Source: Alphaproteobacteria bacterium UBA6038 (lineage in GTDB: Bacteria > Pseudomonadota > Alphaproteobacteria > Micropepsales > Micropepsaceae). Taken from it: a stretch of 20,979 bases of DNA. The notes under the pieces are model-generated. The model was not told the DNA's origin, did no database searches, and was given only the letters and a program-made list of their open reading frames with translations. Numbering within the stretch: position 1 is the stretch's first letter; the number at the start of each line of letters is the position of its first letter. Location of the stretch: NCBI GenBank assembly GCA_002429315.1, contig DIZC01000115.1, forward strand, positions 19,952 through 40,930, written 5' to 3'. The translations under genes and the position numbers were made by a program. Below, one piece after another: positions 1 through 7,778 of this stretch.

Positions 1-1156
1 CGATGATGTTGCGCAGGATCTCGTCGGTGCCGCCGGCAATGCGCAGGCCCGGCGCACCGAGCCACCCCATTTGAAAGGCGCCGTGCGCCGGCGCATCGGC
101 ACCGGTCAGCGCACCGGCTTCACCTTCCAGCTCCATCCCGAAGGCGGAGAGATCCTGCAGCTTGCTGGCCACCACCACTTTGGCGATGGAAGCTTCCGGC
201 CCTGGCTGCTGGCCCTTCGAGAGCGCCGTCATGGTGCGGTAGGTGGTGTATTTCAGGCCGGCCGAACGCACATACCAATCCGCGATCTTCTCGCGCACGC
301 TGGCGTTCTTGATCGCCGGTCCGTCTTCCAACTCCAGCTCACGCGCCAATGCCAGCAGCTGCGGCACGTCCAGGCCCCCGCCTTGTCCGCCACCGACCGC
401 CAAACGTTCGTGCATCAGCGTGGTGAGCGCCACCTGCCAGCCCTGCCCCACTTCGCCGACGCGCTGCGAGTCCGGAATGCGCACATCGGTGAAGAACACT
501 TCGTTGAAGCCGGAGGCGCCGCTCGCCTGCTTGATCGGCCGCACCTCCACGCCGGGCGTCTTCATCGAGAGATGAAACATCGTCAGCCCCTTGTGCTTGG
601 GGGCGTTCGCGTCCGTGCGGGTGAGCAGCAGACCGTAGTCGGAGAACTGCGCGCCGGTGGTCCAGATCTTCTGGCCGTTGACGATCCAGTCATCGCCGTC
701 GCGTTCGGCGCGGGTGCGCAGGCCCGCGACATCCGATCCACCGGCCGGTTCCGAGAACAGCTGGCACCAGATCTCTTCGCCGTAAAGCGCCGGCTTCACG
801 TAGCGGGCGAGCGTGTCCTTGCCGCAATACGCCATGACCGTGGGGATGCACATGCCGAGGCCGATGGCGAACGGGCTGTTGCCACCCAAGCCTGCCTTGC
901 CTTCCTCCTGATTGAAGATGACCTGTTGGAGGGGCGTGCCGCCCAGGCCGCCCAACTCCTTCGGCCAGGTGATCTTCGCGTAGCCGGCTTCGGCTTTCTT
1001 CGCCTGCCAGTCGCGCTGGCGCTTCATCCATTCGCGCCCGCCGCGCTCGCCAAGCACATCGGCGGCATCGTCCCCTTCCCTCGGCGCGTTCGCCCCGATC
1101 CATTTGCGGACAGCCGCACGGAATTCCGCTTCTTCTTTCGTATCTTCAAAGTCCAT
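1..1156 (-). CDS. Acyl-CoA dehydrogenase, FadE-like (C-terminus cut by window edge)
   Basis: FAD-dependent acyl-CoA dehydrogenase, oxidising an acyl-CoA thioester to the 2-enoyl-CoA. Read from ATG at 1156 (MDFEDTKEEAEF), with a GAGGGG ribosome site just upstream. Visible family landmarks are KITWPKELGG near residue 65, the FAD/substrate stretch CQLFSEPAGGSDVAGLRT, IVNGQKIWTTGAQ, and near the window edge GLRIAGGTDEILRNII, the usual C-terminal signature. About 385 residues are present, so probably only 10-20 are missing beyond base 1. It lies 101 bp downstream of a second, different acyl-CoA dehydrogenase on the same strand. Such adjacent unlike pairs commonly form alpha2beta2 enzymes acting on bulky substrates (steroid or terpenoid side chains) in actinobacteria and proteobacteria. 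Substrate is not readable from the sequence. Family call is firm; pairing is inference. Confidence 0.93.
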   Translation of the reverse strand, partial: MDFEDTKEEAEFRAAVRKWIGANAPREGDDAADVLGERGGREWMKRQRDWQAKKAEAGYAKITWPKELGGLGGTPLQQVIFNQEEGKAGLGGNSPFAIGLGMCIPTVMAYCGKDTLARYVKPALYGEEIWCQLFSEPAGGSDVAGLRTRAERDGDDWIVNGQKIWTTGAQFSDYGLLLTRTDANAPKHKGLTMFHLSMKTPGVEVRPIKQASGASGFNEVFFTDVRIPDSQRVGEVGQGWQVALTTLMHERLAVGGGQGGGLDVPQLLALARELELEDGPAIKNASVREKIADWYVRSAGLKYTTYRTMTALSKGQQPGPEASIAKVVVASKLQDLSAFGMELEGEAGALTGADAPAHGAFQMGWLGAPGLRIAGGTDEILRNII

Positions 1157-1191
1157 CGGTCGCCCCTCAGAATGTCGGAATTGGATTCACG

Positions 1192-1241
1192 GCAGACGCA
1201 GAGACGCAAAGAACCTCCGCGACCTCCGCGTCTCCGCGTGC
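1192..1241. repeat. Imperfect intergenic palindrome between the two acyl-CoA dehydrogenase genes
   Basis: Left arm GCAGACGCAGAGACGC (1192-1207) pairs imperfectly with right arm GCGTCTCCGCGTGC (1228-1241) around a loop of about 20 bases containing two CCTCCGCG/ACCTCCGCG units. The wording resembles the dispersed 'gcgtctccgcgt' intergenic repeats found in many proteobacterial genomes; that resemblance is from memory and untested. It occupies most of the 101-bp gap and could fold in RNA from either strand. Confidence 0.5.
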
Positions 1242-1257
1242 AAATCTTGCCCACCCC

Positions 1258-2385
1258 TCACGCCGCATTGGACAGCTCGAGTTCGGTGACGAGCCGGTCC
1301 TTCCAGGCACGCTGTGGACCGAGCGACAGCGCAAGTTCGCGCGACCGCTTGTAGAAGAGATGACAATCGACCTCCCAGGTGAAGCCGATGCCGCCGTGCA
1401 CCTGCGTGTTCTCCTTGGCCGCGTAGTCGAATGCCTGGGTGGCGGCGACGCGGGCGGCTGCGGCGGCCAGCGGAAGATCGCGCGCATTGGTGGAGAGCGC
1501 CCAGGCGCCGTAATAGGCATTGGAGCGCGCCAGCTCGTTGTTCACATACATGTCGGCGAGCTTGTGCTTGATCGCTTGGTACGAGCCGATCGGGCGCGCA
1601 AATGCGTAGCGGGTTTTTGCGTACTCCGTGGCCATGGCGAGGCAGACATCCGCGCCGCCCACCTGTTCGAATGCGGTGAGCACGGCGGCACGATCGAGCA
1701 CGGACTTGGCGAGCGCCCAACCTGCTCCGGGTCTGCCGAGCGGCTCAGCGCTGGCGTTGTCGAGCACAATCTCCGCGTGCTTGCGCGACGGATCGATCGA
1801 ATCCTCCGCGCGCCGCGAAACGCCGGCGGCTTTCAAATTCACAGTGGCGAGCGAGAGTCCGCGCTCGCCAGGCTCGTCGCTCGAGCGCGCCAGCACGACC
1901 GCGACATCGGCATCCATCCCGTCGCTGACCGCGATCTTCTTGCCGGAAAGCTTGCCGCCGCGGAACGCCGTGCGGATCGACTTCGGTGTCACGGCGCCAG
2001 CGCCTTCCGCCCGCGCGAACGTCCCAATCAATTCGCCGCTTGCGATCTTCGGCAGATATTTCTGCTTCTGCTCTTCACTGCCGGCGAGGAGCAGCGCTTC
2101 GGCGAACAGATACACGGTGGACGAAAACGGCGCGGGCGCTAGCGCCCGGCCCAGTTCCTCCGCGATGACGCACAACTCGAGATGACCGAGCCCGAGCCCG
2201 CCGTATTGCTCCGGAATCGCGGTGCCGAGCCAGCCCATTTCCGCGATCTGCTTCCATAGCTCGCGGTCGTAACCGTGCTCGCCTTCGAACACCTTGCGCA
2301 CCACTTTGGTGGTGCATTTTTCGGTGAGAAAGCGCCGCGCCTGGTCGCGCAGCATCTTCTGATCGTCAGAAAAATCGAAGTTCAT
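1258..2385 (-). CDS. Acyl-CoA dehydrogenase (second subunit of a probable heteromeric pair)
   Basis: Predicted 375-residue acyl-CoA dehydrogenase. The start is taken as ATG 2385 (MNFDFSDDQKML), preceded by AAGGG at suitable spacing; a TTG five codons upstream is also in frame but less likely. Landmarks: N-terminal helical DDQKMLRDQARRFL; WLGTAIPEQYGGLGLGHLELCVIAEELGRALAPAP near residues 50-85; C-terminal AFARPIGSYQAIKHKLADMY and ENTQVHGGIGFTWEVDCHLFYKRS, a signature common in the short, steroid-type dehydrogenase subunits. The usual beta-domain motifs are weaker than in the downstream partner (EGAGAVTPKSIRTAF in place of TEPxAGSD). This fits the pattern in which one subunit of an alpha2beta2 enzyme binds FAD poorly or lacks catalysis; which subunit is catalytic was not resolved. 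Confidence 0.93.
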   Translation of the reverse strand: MNFDFSDDQKMLRDQARRFLTEKCTTKVVRKVFEGEHGYDRELWKQIAEMGWLGTAIPEQYGGLGLGHLELCVIAEELGRALAPAPFSSTVYLFAEALLLAGSEEQKQKYLPKIASGELIGTFARAEGAGAVTPKSIRTAFRGGKLSGKKIAVSDGMDADVAVVLARSSDEPGERGLSLATVNLKAAGVSRRAEDSIDPSRKHAEIVLDNASAEPLGRPGAGWALAKSVLDRAAVLTAFEQVGGADVCLAMATEYAKTRYAFARPIGSYQAIKHKLADMYVNNELARSNAYYGAWALSTNARDLPLAAAAARVAATQAFDYAAKENTQVHGGIGFTWEVDCHLFYKRSRELALSLGPQRAWKDRLVTELELSNAA

Positions 2386-2432
2386 CGCGCCCTTACCCAA
2401 TAGCCATCGGGCAACGATAGACCGGCGCTCGG

Positions 2433-2453
2433 GCGGACGCCAACTGCGTCCGC
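2433..2453 (-). terminator. GC-rich stem-loop just after the small SH3b gene (possible terminator)
   Basis: GCGGACGC (2433-2440), loop CAACT, GCGTCCGC (2446-2453): a perfect 8-bp stem with a 5-base loop, starting 7 bp past the stop of the gene ending at 2461. A second palindrome, GCGTCCGCGGACGC (2446-2459), overlaps it, so two alternative folds exist. There is no T-tract on the minus strand, so intrinsic termination is doubtful. It sits between this gene and the acyl-CoA dehydrogenase start at 2385. Confidence 0.35.
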
Positions 2454-2460
2454 GGACGCC

Positions 2461-3318
2461 TTAGTGCGGCGCCGAGCTCGGGGCCGGACCGATCTCCTTC
2501 AGCGAAGCCTCGGCGATCCAGCCCTGCCACTGGTCTGCGCCACTGCCAACCAGCACCAGCACCCACTTGCCATGGCGGCGCACTGGCGTCACCTCCACGT
2601 CGCGGGACAGCGTGCCGACGATCGACGCCCCTTTGGCCGGGTGCGCGCGGAGATTGACCGCGGGAGCATCGACGAACGTGTGCGTCGATGTTCCGGCATC
2701 CTTCATCGGAATGCCGGCCCGCTGCAGCAGCGGCCGGAGGTGACCGTTCGGGCCGGTTTCCTGCCGCCAAACATCGGTGGCGATGGGCGCGGCACGCTCC
2801 GACGCCAGCATGGCGAGCGCCATCACCAGCACGGTCAGAGCCAGATCGCGTATCAGCCGGAAGCCGATCTTCGCGCGCCGCTGGAATTGCAGGTCGCGCG
2901 CGGCTTTAGCCTGCTGTGCTGCACCCGGCGATTGCCGCCAGCGCTCGCGCTCCCGCTCATGGGTCGCGTGGATATCTGCCAGTTCGTTCTCTCGCGCGGC
3001 GAGGTGAGCTTGAGTCCGCATGAGCTCGCGGCGGAGATCTTCCAACGCGGATTCGGCGCGTTGCGCGGTCCCTCTCGCAATGGCGAGGCGCTTTTCGCTC
3101 TTGTCTGTCCAGCACGCCTCGGCCTCGGCCAGCCGCTCGGCCAATTCCAGTTGCCACTGCTGCCGCGCCTGCTCGACCGCGGCGCCGACCAGGTCCGCAC
3201 CGGGATTTTCTCCGGGCGCGTCCGACCCAACGTCCAACTCGCCGCTGTCGATGAAGCGCTGAACTTCAGCGTCTACATGCAGCTCCGCGGTGTCTTCATA
3301 GGGATGCTCTGCTGCCAT
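2461..3318 (-). CDS. Coiled-coil, single-pass membrane protein with C-terminal SH3b domain (short paralogue)
   Basis: Predicted 285-residue protein of unknown function. Order: short acidic N-terminus; charged Ala/Glu/Arg-rich coiled coil at about 55-145 (EQARQQWQLELAERLAEAEA, HERERERWRQ); hydrophobic segment at about 157-174 (LALTVLVMALAMLASE); then an SH3b-like domain at about 220-276 with VNLRAHPAKGASIVGTL and HGKWVLVLV...WQGWIAE. The expected topology is cytoplasmic coiled coil and periplasmic SH3b. The C-terminal third closely parallels the gene upstream (RLIRDLA, QPLLQMAG/RPLLQRAG, VNLR, GKWV, QGWVA/QGWIA), so the two are tandem paralogues. The start is uncertain: ATG 3318 is chosen because the composition becomes protein-like there, but ATG 3399 (MPQQPTRF) is in frame and neither has a strong ribosome site. 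Confidence 0.75.
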   Translation of the reverse strand: MAAEHPYEDTAELHVDAEVQRFIDSGELDVGSDAPGENPGADLVGAAVEQARQQWQLELAERLAEAEACWTDKSEKRLAIARGTAQRAESALEDLRRELMRTQAHLAARENELADIHATHERERERWRQSPGAAQQAKAARDLQFQRRAKIGFRLIRDLALTVLVMALAMLASERAAPIATDVWRQETGPNGHLRPLLQRAGIPMKDAGTSTHTFVDAPAVNLRAHPAKGASIVGTLSRDVEVTPVRRHGKWVLVLVGSGADQWQGWIAEASLKEIGPAPSSAPH

Positions 3319-3487
3319 CCCGGTCCGCTTCACGTCAGCCGGCCGATCGGCGCGCTGGCTGGCAGCCCCTGGACGAAAGCGGGTCGGTTGTTGCGGCATG
3401 CGTGGGACGTCCCGATGCCTCTTGCCTACCGCTCCATCTTGCGTCGAGTTCGTAAAGCAACCGTTGGCGCCGACAGTGTCCGTGGCC

Positions 3488-5953
3488 CTACTCGTGGATG
3501 GTGGCTTGCGGGTCGTCGCCCTTGAGGACGGAACTTGCCACCCAGCCCTGCTGCTGGTTGGCGCCGTCCCCGATCCGCACGAACACCCATTTGCCGCGGT
3601 GTTCGACCGGGACGACTTCCGCATTACGCGCGAGTTTCGTCACCACGGCGGACGCGGTGGACGGCCGCTCGCGCAGATTTGCGACCCGCACATCCACAAG
3701 GGCGTGCGGCTCGGCAACAGGCGCCTCTTCAGGAGCAGGCTCGCTCGCGAGGCCGGCCATCTGCAGCAACGGCTGAATATTGTCATGCAGCGATAGGCTC
3801 TGCGGCCATGCCTCTGCAACCACCGGCTGAACGCGCGGAAACAGCATGATGGATAAGCCGGCAAGGCAGGTCACGACCGCAAGATCGCGGATCAGCCGGC
3901 GGCGGAACAGCATGCGGCGATCGTCGTGGTCCGCTTGCCAGCTCGGCTTGCGCTCCTGCGCAGCGAGGGGAGCCTCTGTCCAGCGTTCGCGCTCGCGCTC
4001 GGCGGCGGCGCGCGCTTCGGCGAGTTCGATGTCTCGATTGGCAAGGCTTGCCTGCGCGGCTGCCAGTTCGTGGCGCAGCGCTTCGGAACAGTCGCGTGCA
4101 TTGGCCAGCGCGGTCTCGGCACGCTCGACGCGCTCGTTGGCTTCTGTGAGCCGCACCTCGATCTGCTCCTGCCATCGCGCTTCGGCCGCCGCCAGCCGCG
4201 GCGCTTCCTCGGCCCTCCAGGCCTTCTGCGCCTTAGCCAGTGCCGCGGCCGCCTCTTTCTTCCACTGCTGACGCGCTTTCTCGATCTCCGCTGCGACGCC
4301 TTCCAGCGACTCGTCGGCGGTCGTGCGCGCCTGGGCAGCGAAGCTCCGTGCCTCCGCCAATTCGCTCTCGTGGGCCGCGAGTGCGGCGTGCGCGGTCGCA
4401 AGATCGTCGCGCAGGCGGCTAAGTTCTGCGTCGGCGCAGTCGCGCTGTGTTTGAGCTTCCCTGTGAGCTTCCGCCAATGCGCTCTCGGCGCGCTGCAATT
4501 GCGCCGTCGTTTCGGCCACCGCCGCGGCGAGTTGCGCTTTCCATTGCAGTTCGGCCGCCGACAGCCGCGCCGCTTCGTTGGCCTTCCAGGTCTCCTGCGC
4601 GTTCGCCAGCGCGGCGTCCATCTCCTGCTGCCAGTGTTCGCGCGCGGCGTCGGCTTTGCCGGAAGATCGAGCGCGCGCCTCGTCGAGCGCAGTGCGCATT
4701 TGCGCGAGTTCGGTGTCGCGCGCGGACACCGACGTCTGCAAAGCGGTCATCTGATGCAGGCGCGCTTCAGCCTGGGCGCGTGCTTCCGCCACGTCTGCTT
4801 CGGCCTGTTCGAAGCGAGCGGTCGTTTCCGCCATGGCCTTCGCCGATCGATCCTTCCAATGGGATTCCGCCGCCGCGAAGCGCGCGGCTTCGCCCGCTTT
4901 CCAAGCCTGCTCTGCCTTGCGCACTTCCGCCGGAACGTCCTGCGAGCGGGCGCGCGCAAGTTCCGCAGCGGCACGGGCTTCCGCCAGTTCCGCGGTGCGG
5001 GTTGCCAGGTTCGCCTCAATTCCGGCCAGCTGCTGACGCAGGCGGCGAACTTCCTTGTCGTCGGGCTGCGCGGCGGAGGACCGTGCCAGGGCGGTCTCGG
5101 CCTGTTCGGCGCGGTCGCGCAGTTCGGCAGCCGCTTTCTCGGCAGCGGCCAGACGGGCGGCTCCGTCGGCCTCCCAGGTTTCCTTCGCCTTGGCCAGCGC
5201 CGCGTCGGCTTCCTGCTGCCAGCGCTTGCGCGCGTCCTCTACGGCAGTTTCTGCGCTCGCCTCGGAGCGGAAGATGCGCACATTCTGTTCGAGATCCCAG
5301 GCGGCGCGGCTCTTTTCGAGATTGGCCTTCGCTTCCGCCGCAGCCAGCGTGAGTCGCTCCTGCAGCTCGCGGTCCCACGCCGCTTCGGCCGCGGCGAATT
5401 GCGTCATGAGCTCCTGACGCGAGCGATCCGCTTCCTCTGCAGCACTGCGGATGCGGGCCAGTTCTGCGTCGCGTGTGGCGAGCGAGAATTTCATCTGCGC
5501 GAGTTCGTCGCGCAGCCGCTGGGCGTCGGGATCGACGAGATCTATTGGGCTTTCGACTGCAACGGCCGGCGCGGCTGCTTCCGGTTGGGAAGGCATATGG
5601 GCGGCGATCGGAAGATCGATCAGCGCCAGCGTAGCGCCGCTGCTACCTTCGAGGCTGATGAGGCGGATCGCCAGCTTGTGCGCCTCATAGGCGCCTGCAG
5701 GCGGCAGATATTCGAGGTCGTCGAGGTCATCCGGCGCCAGCGACCATGATCTGTCGCCATTGTTCCGGCCTTTGGACAGCCGTGCGCCATGCGCAAGCCG
5801 CTCCACCCGGACGGACAATCCGCGGTGCTCTTCGTAAGGCTCGATCACCGGCCAAAGATCAAGAGGAACGGGCTCTCCGCATGGCTCGCTGTTGGCGCGG
5901 CCCCGCTCGGCGCGGTTCGCACTCCGTTTCGCAAATCCGGTAACACGCGCCAT
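3488..5953 (-). CDS. Long repeated coiled-coil membrane protein with C-terminal SH3b domain
   Basis: Predicted 821-residue protein of unknown function. Residues 1 to about 115 form a compact, non-coiled domain (GLSVRVERLAHGARLSKG, SWSLAPDDLDDLEYLPPAG). Residues about 140-660 are an Ala/Glu/Arg coiled coil built from a recurring unit, W-QQE-x-AALA-x-A-x-x-W-x-x-x-E-AARLAAAE-x-x-W, seen at least four times with regularly placed tryptophans. A single membrane segment follows at about 687-705 (LAVVTCLAGLSIMLF), then a linker and an SH3b domain at about 752-811 (VRVANLRERPS, GKWVFVRIGD, QQQGWVASSV). The start ATG 5953 has GGAG nine bases upstream. The layout (cytoplasmic coiled coil, one membrane pass, periplasmic SH3b) resembles that of polar scaffold proteins such as PodJ, but no homology to them was seen. 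Confidence 0.85.
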   Translation of the reverse strand: MARVTGFAKRSANRAERGRANSEPCGEPVPLDLWPVIEPYEEHRGLSVRVERLAHGARLSKGRNNGDRSWSLAPDDLDDLEYLPPAGAYEAHKLAIRLISLEGSSGATLALIDLPIAAHMPSQPEAAAPAVAVESPIDLVDPDAQRLRDELAQMKFSLATRDAELARIRSAAEEADRSRQELMTQFAAAEAAWDRELQERLTLAAAEAKANLEKSRAAWDLEQNVRIFRSEASAETAVEDARKRWQQEADAALAKAKETWEADGAARLAAAEKAAAELRDRAEQAETALARSSAAQPDDKEVRRLRQQLAGIEANLATRTAELAEARAAAELARARSQDVPAEVRKAEQAWKAGEAARFAAAESHWKDRSAKAMAETTARFEQAEADVAEARAQAEARLHQMTALQTSVSARDTELAQMRTALDEARARSSGKADAAREHWQQEMDAALANAQETWKANEAARLSAAELQWKAQLAAAVAETTAQLQRAESALAEAHREAQTQRDCADAELSRLRDDLATAHAALAAHESELAEARSFAAQARTTADESLEGVAAEIEKARQQWKKEAAAALAKAQKAWRAEEAPRLAAAEARWQEQIEVRLTEANERVERAETALANARDCSEALRHELAAAQASLANRDIELAEARAAAERERERWTEAPLAAQERKPSWQADHDDRRMLFRRRLIRDLAVVTCLAGLSIMLFPRVQPVVAEAWPQSLSLHDNIQPLLQMAGLASEPAPEEAPVAEPHALVDVRVANLRERPSTASAVVTKLARNAEVVPVEHRGKWVFVRIGDGANQQQGWVASSVLKGDDPQATIHE

Positions 5954-6094
5954 GCGTAGGGACTCCAGCGTGCTTTTGTATCAGTGCGGGCCAGCGAAAG
6001 CGGCATGTTTCCCCCGGTTGGGTAAAGCAATGGTTCCCACAAGGTCCCGGAGAGGATGAGATTTTTAACACTTCCCGCATGATGGCTGCGGTTA

Positions 6095-6103
6095 TGCTAT
6101 GCT
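6095..6103 (+). promoter_or_regulatory. Candidate extended -10 (TGCTATGCT) for the secreted-protein gene
   Basis: TG-C-TATGCT at 6095-6103 matches an extended -10. No good -35 lies 16-18 bp upstream. A start of transcription near 6110 would leave the GGAG at 6119-6122 and the TTG at 6130 as the first translation signals, supporting the later start of that gene. Confidence 0.35.
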
Positions 6104-6129
6104 GGCGTCACGGGGGCTGGAGAAACCGC

Positions 6130-7149
6130 TTGCGCAAGACGCTTCTTGCCGCCCTCTGCGGTACAATCCTGTCCATCCACCACGCCGCGGCCGAGAATGC
6201 CGTGGCCCAGGCTGTCCAAAAGCTGCACCTCTCGCCGCAGCAATTGCTCTCGCTGCGTGATTTTCTCGGTCCCTTCAACCGCGGCACGGACGTGGAATCG
6301 TCCGGGACCGGGCTGTTTGTCCTGCGCGATGCCAGATCGATGGCGTACACCGGCGAGTTCTCGCTGCGGGTCGGCGGCGACGGCAGCCTGCAGGTGGACC
6401 GGGTCAGCGGCCCTGCGACGCTCGATTCCACCCGCGACGTGCGGTTGCCGCTCCGATTGGATGCGAAGGCGCGGGCGCAGGTGATGGCCGCGCTGGCGGG
6501 CTCGCAATTGCTGATTCCCAGGACCGCCGCCGCCGCGCCGCCAAGCCCGTCGCCGATGGCGAATACTGCCACCGCGCCGTTGCCGCTCATGCCGGATGAG
6601 GAGATCGCCGGCTTTGGTCTCACCGATGCCAAAGCGGCGGGCAGCATCACGCAATCGCGCGCGGTGTTCTTCCGAGATGGCTCCGGTCTCGTGCATACGG
6701 TGCGAGCACAGCTCGCATCGAGCGGCACCACGCCCGCGCCGCTGCGCATTGCCGATCGCTATTATTCCGCCATCCAGAGCGACGGAACGCGCGCATGGCG
6801 ATCGAGCGTCGTCGAGATCGGCAGCGACGTGCAGATTGGGTTTGCGGATCTCGAACTACGCTACGCTTGTTCGTCGGGTACGGCATGCAGGCCGCGCGGG
6901 CCTGCCCCGGCCTCGAACGGAGTGCATCTGATCCGATGGGGACGGCAACTCATCGCGGCGGTCCCGCCAGCACTGATGGCACAAATGACGCCGCCCCCCG
7001 CGGTGCCGACGGCAAGCACGCGGGCCTTGGTGGCGAAGCCATCCGTGCCGCAAGACGACACTGCGCCGCCGACCTCGATACCAACGCCGTCACCCGCTGA
7101 ACCGCCGCCGCAGGATGCCGTGCCCAACGAAAACCCCAGCGGCCGGTGA
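6130..7149 (+). CDS. Predicted secreted protein of unknown function
   Basis: 339 residues if translated from TTG 6130. This start is preferred over ATG 6079 because GGAG (6119-6122) lies 7 bases before it. It also gives a textbook Sec signal peptide: Arg-Lys n-region, hydrophobic core LLAALCGTILSI, and cleavage after HHAAA near residue 21. From ATG 6079 the signal would be buried behind 17 extra residues with no ribosome site. The mature part has a globular region (about 25-125 and 175-275), split by an Ala/Pro/Ser-rich linker (AAAAPPSPSPMANTATAPLP), and a long Pro-rich C-terminal tail (APPTSIPTPSPAEPPPQ). Two cysteines in YACSSGTACRPRG could form a disulphide. It is divergent from the coiled-coil/SH3b pair. 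I do not recognise the family. Confidence 0.7.
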   Translation: MRKTLLAALCGTILSIHHAAAENAVAQAVQKLHLSPQQLLSLRDFLGPFNRGTDVESSGTGLFVLRDARSMAYTGEFSLRVGGDGSLQVDRVSGPATLDSTRDVRLPLRLDAKARAQVMAALAGSQLLIPRTAAAAPPSPSPMANTATAPLPLMPDEEIAGFGLTDAKAAGSITQSRAVFFRDGSGLVHTVRAQLASSGTTPAPLRIADRYYSAIQSDGTRAWRSSVVEIGSDVQIGFADLELRYACSSGTACRPRGPAPASNGVHLIRWGRQLIAAVPPALMAQMTPPPAVPTASTRALVAKPSVPQDDTAPPTSIPTPSPAEPPPQDAVPNENPSGR

Positions 7150-7154
7150 ACGGT

Positions 7155-7170
7155 TTAACCTCCGCTTAAC
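7155..7170 (+). promoter_or_regulatory. Perfect CtrA-type box (TTAA-N7-TTAAC)
   Basis: TTAA (7155-7158), seven bases, TTAAC (7166-7170), 43 bases before the ATG at 7214; another TTAA lies at 7185-7188. TTAA-N7-TTAAC is the full consensus of the alphaproteobacterial cell-cycle regulator CtrA. TTAA is rare in this GC-rich sequence, so a chance match in a 64-bp gap is unlikely but not excluded. Binding is inferred. Confidence 0.6.
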
Positions 7171-7213
7171 ATGACGCGCCTAGCTTAAGCGCCCACAGGC
7201 AGGGCGGGCGTTC

Positions 7214-7744
7214 ATGGCCAAAGCGCAGTTTCACAAGAACCAGCGAGTGTATGTGAAGCCGGTCGGCACATGGGCGCTGGTCGAGCGCGTCATTCCGCAT
7301 TGGGCCAAGGGGCTCGATGAGCCGATCCGCATTTTTTATGACGTGGGACTGGGGCGCGAATTTGCCGCCGATGAGTTGCAATCCGAGCAGCCGCTCACCG
7401 ACGGCAAGGACAACGGCAAGGAACACTGGCGCATCGTCCGTGCACGGAACAAGTGGCAGCCGGCGGAAGATTGCGCCCGCCATCCGGTGCCCGGCACCTA
7501 TCCAATCATCGTGACCGGCGACTCGGAATGGGGCGGCTGGCGCGTGCCGGGGGCGGAATACGATCTCGCGCCCGAGAAAATCGAGCAGCAGGCCCGCCTG
7601 ATTGCGAGCGCGCCGCGACTTGTCAACATGGCGATCGAGCTCGTCGAATGGGCACGGCGTTCGGGCGAGGAAATGCCGTCCGATCTGGTGCAGATGGCGC
7701 ATGACGCGCAGGATCTGCTGGCGAGCGTCGAAGGCGAAGCCTGA
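7214..7744 (+). CDS. Conserved-looking cytosolic protein of unknown function
   Basis: 176 residues, no signal peptide or membrane segment. An AGGGCGGG purine-rich stretch precedes the ATG. Residues about 5-55 look like a small beta domain (KNQRVYVKPVGTWALVERVIP, IRIFYDVGLGREFAADEL). Residues about 95-125 contain IIVTGDSEWGGWRVPGAEY. The C-terminal helical half begins IEQQARLIASAPRLVNMAIE, which resembles the ARLIAAAPxLL motif of several phage and prophage small proteins. The protein therefore looks like two modules joined. A full CtrA box lies upstream, so cell-cycle-linked expression is plausible. I cannot name a function. Confidence 0.75.
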   Translation: MAKAQFHKNQRVYVKPVGTWALVERVIPHWAKGLDEPIRIFYDVGLGREFAADELQSEQPLTDGKDNGKEHWRIVRARNKWQPAEDCARHPVPGTYPIIVTGDSEWGGWRVPGAEYDLAPEKIEQQARLIASAPRLVNMAIELVEWARRSGEEMPSDLVQMAHDAQDLLASVEGEA

Positions 7745-7778
7745 TCCGCACGCTGCCCGCTTTCCGAATTTCAGCGAA

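Noticed and set aside
71..1354. Plus-strand open frame of 427 codons across the first acyl-CoA dehydrogenase
   Set aside because: Antisense shadow; the minus strand reads clear dehydrogenase motifs throughout.
3926..5749. Long plus-strand open frame of 607 codons opposite the coiled-coil gene
   Set aside because: Composition follows the antisense of Ala/Glu-rich repeats; no ribosome site or recognisable domain.
6056..6082. Eight-codon leader peptide (ATG to TGA) overlapping ATG 6079 in ATGA fashion
   Set aside because: Its purine stretch abuts the ATG too closely for normal initiation, and the downstream gene more likely starts at TTG 6130.
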